Positions 5,804 to 11,678 of a stretch of DNA of 13,601 nucleotides are shown in pieces; positions within the stretch are counted from its first letter, which is position 1; every line of letters begins with the position of its first letter. Origin of the DNA: Chloroflexota bacterium (GTDB lineage: Bacteria; Chloroflexota; Limnocylindria; Limnocylindrales; CSP1-4); assembly GCA_029858845.1 (NCBI GenBank), contig JAOUEG010000025.1, positions 1 through 13,601 of the forward strand. The letters are read 5' to 3'. Position numbers and translations under genes: made by a program. The notes below the pieces were generated by a model that saw nothing but the letters and a program-made list of their open reading frames with translations, did not search any database and was not told the origin of the DNA.

Positions 5804-8377
5804 ATGCCCCAGGACCCCCCGGCATCCATGCCCGATGCCTACCGCGCGGACCCGTTGGCCGTCGCGGCTTCCCTCCGCGTCGATCCGGGCGAGGGTCTGA
5901 CCGCGGATGAGGTCGCTCGACGAGCCGCGATCAGCGGTCCCAACGACCTCGAGCCCGAGCGGCGTCCATCCGTGCTGGCGATGATCTGGGAATCGGCGAC
6001 CGAGCCGTTCATCATCCTGCTGTTCGTAGCCGGTCTCGCCGCTGTCGCGCTGGGAGAGGTGCGCGACGGGCTCCTCATCCTGGTCGCCCTGATCCCGATC
6101 ATCGGGGCGGATGTCGTCACCGAGTACCGGGGCGAACGCGCGCTCGAGGCACTGCGGGCGGCTGCGGCGCCGCAGGCTCGGGTCCGGCGCGGCGGGCTCA
6201 TCAGCGAAGTGCCGGCGGCCGACCTGGTACCGGGCGACATCGTGTTGATCCGGGCGGGCGACGTGGTCCCGGCCGACCTCCGGCTCGCCGTGGCAGAGCG
6301 CCTGCTGCTCGATCGAAGCTCATTGACCGGCGAATCCGTCCCGGAGGCCGGTTCCGTAAAGGCCGATCCGACCGCGACGCCGCTGGTCGACCGTCGAGCC
6401 ATGGCCTACGCGGGAATGGGAGTCGTCGGCGGTCGAGCCGAGGGGATCGTCGTCGCGATCGGCCAGTCGACCGAGGTCGGCCGGATCGCCAGTGGCCTGG
6501 TGCCTTCCGACCGGCGCCGTTCGCCATTGCAGGCCGAACTGGATCGCCTCGTCCGGATCCTTCTCGTGGTGGCCGTCGGTCTCGTCGTCATCGTGACCGG
6601 GCTCGGTTTCGCGCGCGGCCAGGACGCCGGCGCCAATGTCCTCGCTGGCATATCGGCCGCCATCGCCGCCATCCCGGAGGAGCCTCCGATCCTGCTGGCC
6701 GTCGTGCTCGGCCTCGGGGCCTACCGGCTGCTGCGCCGCGGCGTGCTCGTCAGGCGGCTCAATGCCGAGGAGACCCTGGGAGCCGTGGACCTCATCATCA
6801 CGGACAAGACCGGAACCCTGACCAAGAACCATCTCCAGGTTGCCTCCATCCGAACGCCCGAGGGAATGCCGGCCGGTACGTCCGAGCGGCTGGCGATCCT
6901 GGGACACGCGGTCCGGGCCGAGGACGATGCCTGGGCGCAGGGGCGCGGCGCGACCCTCGGGTCGTTCACCCGGGCGATCGTCGAGGCGATCCAGGCTGAC
7001 GGCGGGCGAGTGGAGCTCGAGTTCCGGGACCTGGTGGAGGCGGAGCCAGCGGACGACGCGCGACGCTACGCACGGACGCTGGCGCGAGACGACATGGGCG
7101 ACGCCCCGGCCGGTGCGGACGGACGGCTGGTGCGGATCCTGGGCGCACCCGAGGCCGTCGTCGCGCTGGCGCAGCTCGATACGGATCGCCGGGCCGCCTG
7201 GGGTCGCGTCATCGACGCTGGCGCCGAGGCCGGCGAGCGGCTCCTGGGACTGGCACTCGGCCCGGACGACCGGTCACTCCGGATGGTCGCGCTCATCGGG
7301 TTCGCCGACCCCCTGCGAGACGACATCCGCGCCGCATTCGACCTTGCGGCCGGGGCCGGGATCTCGACGATCGTGGTGACGGGAGACCACCCGCGCACCG
7401 CCCAGACCATCGCCCAGGCGGCCGGTCTCCACGATGGAGCCGGACAGGAGGCCGTGGCGCTGGGCGATGGGTTGGCGGTGCTTGACGACGCCGACCTCAC
7501 GCGCCGGCTTCCGGACCTGCGGGTCATCGCGCGGTCCACGCCGGATGGCAAGGAGCGGCTCGTTCGCCTGGCGCGCGAGGCGGGCAGGACCGTGGCGGTG
7601 ACGGGCGACGGCGTCAACGACGCCCCGGCCCTGCAGCGGGCGGACGTGGCCGTCGCGATGGGGTCGGGGACCGCCGTCGCCAAAGGTGCCTCCGACCTCG
7701 TTCTCGGTGACGATTCGTTCACCACGCTGCTGTACGGACTTGCCGAGGGGCGGCGCATCGTCGACAACGTCCAGAAGGGCCTGGTCTTCCTCATCTCTAC
7801 GCATGTCGCCCTGCTGGGGTTCATCCTCGTCGCCACGCTCGCCGGCTTCGGTCAGCCGCTGCTGCCCCTGCAGATCCTGTGGCTCGAGCTGTTCATCGAC
7901 ATCTCGGCATCGATCGCCTTCGAGCGCGAGTCGCCGGAGCCAGACCTGATGCAGCGCCCCCCTCGACATCGCGGCATCCCGCTCCTCGACGATGGCCTGC
8001 TGGCACGGATCGCCGTGGCGGGCGGCTTCAGCGCCGTGGCCGCATTGGTCATCATGCTGGCTGCGCCGGGTTCGCCCGACCATGTGCGCTGGCTGGCCTA
8101 TACCTCGCTGGTCTGCGCCCAGGTCGTGCGAGCCTACGCCAACCGGAGTCTGCGCACGCCGATCCACCGGCTCCCCCGGAACGACTTCCTGCTGGTGGCG
8201 GTGCTCATCGTGCTGCTGATCCAGGCCCTGATCCCGTACGTCCCGCTCCTGTCGGAGGCATTCCGAGCGAGCCCGTTGGCTCCGGGCGAGTGGGTCGTGG
8301 TCGCGCTGCTGGCGCTGAGCCCCGCCATCGTCGCGGAGTCGTGGAGGACGATCCGCGGGACACGCTGGGTGGCGTGA
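5804..8377 (+). CDS. P2-like cation-transporting P-type ATPase
   Basis: An 857-aa membrane pump that moves a cation using an aspartyl-phosphate cycle. A cation-ATPase N-terminal domain covers about 12-65, and M1-M2 about 66-105. The actuator domain has LVPGDIV (141-147), GDVVPAD (152-158) and TGES (175-178). M3-M4 span about 250-308, followed by the phosphorylation site DKTGT (D334-T338), the N-domain (about 345-490), DPLR (502-505), TGDHPRTA (526-533) and the hinge TGDGVNDAPAL (600-610). Six further helices (about 655-845) give ten in total. M4 reads IPEEPP (290-295) where Ca2+ pumps have PEGLP, and M6 reads LELFIDISASIAFE (694-707), with E695 and D699 in cation-site positions. This resembles a poorly characterised clade with PEEFP in M4. 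The N-domain is short and the KGAPE lysine is replaced by Leu (LGAPE, 446-450). The ion is unknown; Ca2+, Mg2+ or Mn2+ are guesses only. Confidence 0.93.
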   Translation: MPQDPPASMPDAYRADPLAVAASLRVDPGEGLTADEVARRAAISGPNDLEPERRPSVLAMIWESATEPFIILLFVAGLAAVALGEVRDGLLILVALIPIIGADVVTEYRGERALEALRAAAAPQARVRRGGLISEVPAADLVPGDIVLIRAGDVVPADLRLAVAERLLLDRSSLTGESVPEAGSVKADPTATPLVDRRAMAYAGMGVVGGRAEGIVVAIGQSTEVGRIASGLVPSDRRRSPLQAELDRLVRILLVVAVGLVVIVTGLGFARGQDAGANVLAGISAAIAAIPEEPPILLAVVLGLGAYRLLRRGVLVRRLNAEETLGAVDLIITDKTGTLTKNHLQVASIRTPEGMPAGTSERLAILGHAVRAEDDAWAQGRGATLGSFTRAIVEAIQADGGRVELEFRDLVEAEPADDARRYARTLARDDMGDAPAGADGRLVRILGAPEAVVALAQLDTDRRAAWGRVIDAGAEAGERLLGLALGPDDRSLRMVALIGFADPLRDDIRAAFDLAAGAGISTIVVTGDHPRTAQTIAQAAGLHDGAGQEAVALGDGLAVLDDADLTRRLPDLRVIARSTPDGKERLVRLAREAGRTVAVTGDGVNDAPALQRADVAVAMGSGTAVAKGASDLVLGDDSFTTLLYGLAEGRRIVDNVQKGLVFLISTHVALLGFILVATLAGFGQPLLPLQILWLELFIDISASIAFERESPEPDLMQRPPRHRGIPLLDDGLLARIAVAGGFSAVAALVIMLAAPGSPDHVRWLAYTSLVCAQVVRAYANRSLRTPIHRLPRNDFLLVAVLIVLLIQALIPYVPLLSEAFRASPLAPGEWVVVALLALSPAIVAESWRTIRGTRWVA

Positions 8378-8460
8378 TCGCGTCATCGGATGGCGGGGCC
8401 ACTTCCCTGCACGTCGCCGTACGCACCCCGGACCATCGGCCCGCGGCGGATCCGGAGACC

Positions 8461-8478
8461 CGGGGCTATCCTGCCCCG
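8461..8478 (+). promoter_or_regulatory. Leaderless promoter of the ABC operon, -10 box inside a 6-bp inverted repeat
   Basis: The sequence reads CGGGGC-TATCCT-GCCCCG: two perfectly complementary 6-bp arms around a TANNNT -10 hexamer (8467-8472). The GTG start at 8480 is 7 nt after the hexamer, where transcription would be expected to begin, so the mRNA is probably leaderless. The arms could be an operator overlapping the promoter; that is inference. No clear -35 is visible. Confidence 0.5.
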
Positions 8479-8479
8479 C

Positions 8480-9472
8480 GTGACCCTTGACATCGACCAC
8501 GTGACCAAGCGGTTCGCCGCGAACGTGGCGCTCGACGACCTGGCCTTCAGCGCCCCCCAGGGCCGCATCTTCGGGTTCCTCGGCGCGAACGGGGCCGGCA
8601 AGACCACGACGATGCGGATCTGCCTCGGGATCCTGCGGGCGGATGCGGGTGAGGTCCGCTGGCGGGGCACGCCGGCGACGGCGCTGCCCAGGCGAACGTG
8701 GGGCTACCTGCCCGAGGAGCGCGGGCTCTACCCGCGGATGGCCGTCCTGGATCAGCTCGTCTACTTCGCCTCCCTGTACGGACAGGCGCCGGACGTCGCG
8801 CGCCGGGACGCTCGGCACTGGCTCAAGCGGTTCCGGATCGCCGACTACGCGGACCGCCGAGCCGAGGAGCTCAGCAAGGGCAACCAGCAGAAGGTCCAGT
8901 TCATCGCAGCCGTCCTCCACGGGCCGGAGGTGCTGCTCATGGACGAGCCGTTCACGGGCCTGGATCCGGTCAACCTCGCCTTGCTTCGGGAGGCGTTCCT
9001 CGAACTCCGCGATGACGGCCGGACGATCCTGTTCTCGACGCATCAGATGGAGTCGGCCGAAGCCCTGTGCGAGTCCCTGGCGATCGTCGATCAGGGCCGC
9101 GTCGTGGCCGCCGGCACCCTCGCGGAGATCAAGCGCACCAGTCGCGCACGTACGGTCCGCCTGGGCGCCGAGGGGCCGACCCTGCCGGCCTGGCTCGCCG
9201 CGGTCCCGGGCGTCACGGCGGTTCGGCCGGGTGCTGGCTTCGCAGAACTCGAGCTCGGACCGGAGACCGACCCGTCTGACGTCCTGGCCACGGCGCTGGC
9301 GCGCGGGGTCGAAGTGACACACTTCGAGGTCGCCGAGCCGTCCCTTGAGGCGATCTTCATCGAGAAGGTGGGCCATCCGGCCGGTGACGCCCCGACGCTG
9401 GCCGAGGACGTCGCGGACTCCGATCCCGATGACGACGCGGCGGCCCGCTCCACGGTCAGGGGGGCCGCCTGA
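8480..9472 (+). CDS. ABC transporter ATP-binding subunit, NatA/YhaQ-like
   Basis: A 330-aa cytoplasmic ATPase that would drive the membrane protein encoded next to it. Motifs are Walker A GANGAGKT (35-42), LPEERGLYP in the Q-loop region (77-85, a form typical of NatA/YhaQ-type exporters), the signature LSKGNQQKV (131-139), Walker B VLLMDEP (151-157, catalytic Glu156), D-loop GLD (160-162) and switch H188. The C-terminal part, ending FEVAEPSLEAIFIEKV, matches the DUF4162 tail of this subfamily, followed by an acidic extension of about 30 residues. The start is GTG 8480, just where homologues begin (TLDIDHVTKRF) and 7 nt after a -10 box. An in-frame ATG at 8390 would add 30 residues overlapping the promoter, so it is rejected. 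The stop TGA overlaps the permease ATG by one base. The substrate is unknown: Na+, drug or peptide export are all possible in the family. Confidence 0.93.
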   Translation: MTLDIDHVTKRFAANVALDDLAFSAPQGRIFGFLGANGAGKTTTMRICLGILRADAGEVRWRGTPATALPRRTWGYLPEERGLYPRMAVLDQLVYFASLYGQAPDVARRDARHWLKRFRIADYADRRAEELSKGNQQKVQFIAAVLHGPEVLLMDEPFTGLDPVNLALLREAFLELRDDGRTILFSTHQMESAEALCESLAIVDQGRVVAAGTLAEIKRTSRARTVRLGAEGPTLPAWLAAVPGVTAVRPGAGFAELELGPETDPSDVLATALARGVEVTHFEVAEPSLEAIFIEKVGHPAGDAPTLAEDVADSDPDDDAAARSTVRGAA

Positions 9473-10797
9473 TGACGCGGCCCGATGCGCTGCTCCCGAA
9501 CGCCGGGATCGTGGCACGCCGCGAGTACCGGGATCGGACGCGAAGCCCGCTGTTCGTCGCCTCCACGATCATCCTTGCGGCCCTCGCGCTCGGGGTGGCC
9601 CTCGCGCCCATAGCGATCCGCTATCTCGATCGCGAGACGGTGACGCGGATCGCGGTCGTGGCGGACGACGATCGGTTGGCGACGATGGCGATCGGCGTGG
9701 CGGACAGCCTGCTCAACGTGCCGCCCGCCGGCGGGGACCCGGATCGCTGGGAGAAGACCTTCGCCCTCGAGCGCGTCCAGGATCGAACCGAAGCGGAGGA
9801 GCGTCTGGCCACCGCGGAGGTGGACGGGATCATGACCGTCGAACGGCTCGCGTCGGGCCAGCTTGACGTGCGCTACCGGACCAACGGTCCGGCCGACGGT
9901 GTGCGCAGCCAGCTGGTGGGCTTCGCGGCGATCGCGGTGAGCATCCTCGACTGGACGGCGACCCTGCCGCCCGATTCCCAGCTCGGGGCGTTCCAGACGC
10001 CGCGGTTCGCGGTCGAATCGATCAACGTCCCCACGGCCGGCGGTGAGCCGGTCGATCAGCAGGAGCTCGCCAGCCGCGCCTTCCTCGGGATCGTCTTCGT
10101 CGTGCTCATATTCATCACGGTCGTGATCTACGGCATGTGGGTCGCCACCGGCGTGGCCGCCGAGAAAAGCAGTCGCGTGATGGAGCTGATGATCAGCGCT
10201 GCATCCCCTCGGCAGCTGCTGACCGGCAAGGTCGTCGGGATCGGGCTGGCAGGGATCACGCAGTACCTGGCGATCGTGATCCCGGCCCTCGCCGTCCTGG
10301 CGGTCCAGGACCGCATCGCCGAGGCCATCCTCGGACCGACCTGGGCGGCCGGAGCCCCGATCGTGGGGCTCACGCCGTCACTGCTGCTCGCTTACGGGGT
10401 CTTCTTCCTGCTCGGATTCACGCTGTTCGCCCTGATCTACGCGTCGATGGGGGCGTTCGTGAGCCGGCCGGACGACCTCCAGACCCTGTCGCTGCCGCTG
10501 AGCCTGCTGGCGATGGGCGGATACCTGGCTGCGATCATGGCGCTCGGCGGAGGCGGCTCCCAGGGTCTTACCCGACTGCTCTCGTTCGTGCCGCCGTTCA
10601 GCCCGTTCGTCATGCTCGCACGAGTGATGACCGGCAGCGTGCAGCCATGGGAGCTCGTTCTGTCCATCGCCCTGATGGTCGTGGCGATCGTCGTGGTCGC
10701 AGCGGTCGCGGTCCGTCTCTATGCGGCCGGGGTGCTGCTGTACGGGCAACGCCCCGGTGTTCGGGCCTTCATCGCTGCGGCCCGGCGCGCCGTCTAG
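9472..10797 (+). CDS. ABC-2 type transporter permease, NatB/YhaP-like
   Basis: The 441-aa membrane subunit of the exporter formed with the preceding ATPase. It has one N-terminal helix (about 27-50), a large soluble, probably extracytoplasmic loop (about 51-202), then five helices (about 203-226, 255-279, 303-329, 336-358, 396-417). The stretch GVAAEKSSRVMELMISAASPRQLLTGK (227-253) after the second helix is the hallmark of this ABC-2 subgroup and is the likely coupling region with the ATPase. The start is ATG 9472 in a TGATG overlap with the ATPase stop, preceded by AGGGGG (9458-9463) at 8 nt, so the pair is translationally coupled. Length is normal for the family. The substrate cannot be inferred from the sequence. 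The stop TAG lies 27 nt from the stop of the convergent ligase-like gene. Confidence 0.92.
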   Translation: MTRPDALLPNAGIVARREYRDRTRSPLFVASTIILAALALGVALAPIAIRYLDRETVTRIAVVADDDRLATMAIGVADSLLNVPPAGGDPDRWEKTFALERVQDRTEAEERLATAEVDGIMTVERLASGQLDVRYRTNGPADGVRSQLVGFAAIAVSILDWTATLPPDSQLGAFQTPRFAVESINVPTAGGEPVDQQELASRAFLGIVFVVLIFITVVIYGMWVATGVAAEKSSRVMELMISAASPRQLLTGKVVGIGLAGITQYLAIVIPALAVLAVQDRIAEAILGPTWAAGAPIVGLTPSLLLAYGVFFLLGFTLFALIYASMGAFVSRPDDLQTLSLPLSLLAMGGYLAAIMALGGGGSQGLTRLLSFVPPFSPFVMLARVMTGSVQPWELVLSIALMVVAIVVVAAVAVRLYAAGVLLYGQRPGVRAFIAAARRAV

Positions 10798-10824
10798 ACT
10801 CCCCGGTCGTGGTGGGCCGCGGGC

Positions 10825-11592
10825 CTACGGCGTCAGGTCCGGCTCGTGCTGCAGCGGGAGCCGGCTGAGCAGCGCGAGCACCGGCGCCGTGGCCGATCCG
10901 GCGGCAGCGGGCTCCGCGGGAGCGGCGGCGAGGTCATCCGCGGGGATCGTGCCGGGGCGAGCGGGCACGACCCGCCACAGACGGCTCCGGATCCCCGGGA
11001 GATACGGCCCCATCCGCTGGCGGGCCATCATGCCCGCCAATCCCTGCGCCACGATCGCCTCGAACAATGCGCGCCCCTCCGTCGCGATCGCGGGGACGGC
11101 CACCACTTCGTCGCCGGGCCGAAGGATGCGGCGGAGCTCCGCGCGCCGTCGCAGCAACGGCTGATGCAGCAGGGAACGGCCATCGAGGTGCAGCAGGTCG
11201 AACGCCAGGAATGCGGCCGGTCCTGTGCGGGTGCCGCCGAGTCGCGCGGCCAGCGCATCCTGATCGGCGCGCCCATCGACATCGACGACGACAAGCTCAC
11301 CGTCCAGGATCGCCGATCTCGCGGCCACTCGGACAGCGGTCCCGGCGAGCTCGGGGAAGTCCGCCGTCCGGTCCACATCGTCAACGTCCACGATCCGCAC
11401 GGCCCCCCCGCCCGGCGTGTCCGAGGGACCGATGTACACGAGCGCGCGCAAGCCGCCCCACCACGGCTCGAACAGATGCCGCTCGGAGTCGAATGACTCC
11501 GCCAGCGGACGCGGCAGCATCGGCCGCAGCGCCGGAAGTTCCGGTATCAGGTCGGCCCTGGCGTCGAGCGGGAGCGAGAGCTGGTCGGCCAT
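10825..11592 (-). CDS. Degenerate ATP-dependent DNA ligase adenylation-domain protein (probable pseudo-ligase)
   Basis: The 255-aa protein follows the LigD-type ligase adenylation domain along its length. LRPMLPRPLAESF (22-34) matches the family's PMLA opening, and FPEL (79-82), ILDGELVVVD (95-104, motif III), AFDLLHLDGRSLL (130-142, motif IIIa), LLRRRAEL (146-153) and GPYLPGIRSRLWRVV (195-209) follow in order. The catalytic motif I, normally EPKWDGYR, reads EPWWGGLR (42-49): the AMP-accepting Lys is W44 and the following Asp is G46. Motif IV, normally EGVVAK, reads AGMMAR (186-191), and the motif V lysines are V208 and P210. The protein has no lysine at all and no OB-fold follows; it ends in an Ala/Pro-rich tail. 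Ligation or self-adenylation therefore looks impossible, while the open frame and proper start argue for a maintained pseudoenzyme, perhaps DNA- or nucleotide-binding (inference). No Ku or polymerase domain is nearby. Confidence 0.8.
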   Translation of the reverse strand: MADQLSLPLDARADLIPELPALRPMLPRPLAESFDSERHLFEPWWGGLRALVYIGPSDTPGGGAVRIVDVDDVDRTADFPELAGTAVRVAARSAILDGELVVVDVDGRADQDALAARLGGTRTGPAAFLAFDLLHLDGRSLLHQPLLRRRAELRRILRPGDEVVAVPAIATEGRALFEAIVAQGLAGMMARQRMGPYLPGIRSRLWRVVPARPGTIPADDLAAAPAEPAAAGSATAPVLALLSRLPLQHEPDLTP

Positions 11593-11599
11593 CCGGTCG

Positions 11600-11605
11600 A
11601 TGGTA
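11600..11605 (-). promoter_or_regulatory. Leaderless -10 box of the ligase-like gene
   Basis: On the minus strand the hexamer is TACCAT, and the ATG follows after exactly 7 nt, the same spacing as in the ABC ATPase promoter. No Shine-Dalgarno is present, so a leaderless transcript is likely. A clear -35 is not visible. Confidence 0.45.
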
Positions 11606-11632
11606 CGCCGGGTAGCGTCGTCCGCTCCTGGC

Positions 11633-11638
11633 TAGACT
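11633..11638 (+). promoter_or_regulatory. Candidate -10 box of the S9 peptidase gene
   Basis: TAGACT in the context GGCTAGACTCGG. Transcription from near 11646 would leave a leader of about 33 nt with a good Shine-Dalgarno. It shares the 86-nt divergent intergenic region with the ligase-like gene's promoter. Confidence 0.45.
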
Positions 11639-11665
11639 CGGAGGTCAGACACAGGCAGCGCTCCC

Positions 11666-11671
11666 AGGAGG
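11666..11671 (+). promoter_or_regulatory. Shine-Dalgarno of the S9 peptidase gene
   Basis: AGGAGG lies 7 nt before ATG 11679 and fixes the start of the long open frame that follows. Confidence 0.8.
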
Positions 11672-11678
11672 ACGATCC

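Noticed and set aside
7274..9517. Very long open frame on the minus strand (over 700 codons) across the P-type ATPase and ABC ATPase genes
   Set aside because: It is antisense to two genes with complete family motifs, shows no recognisable domain and has a composition typical of the complement of G+C-rich coding sequence. Stops are rare in such frames.
10795..10868. TAGACT over the permease stop, followed after 8 nt by a 19-codon GTG frame antisense to the ligase-like gene's 3' end
   Set aside because: It resembles the local leaderless pattern, but the peptide is Ala/Gly-rich low complexity, the TAG is needed as a stop codon, and one hexamer match is not evidence enough.
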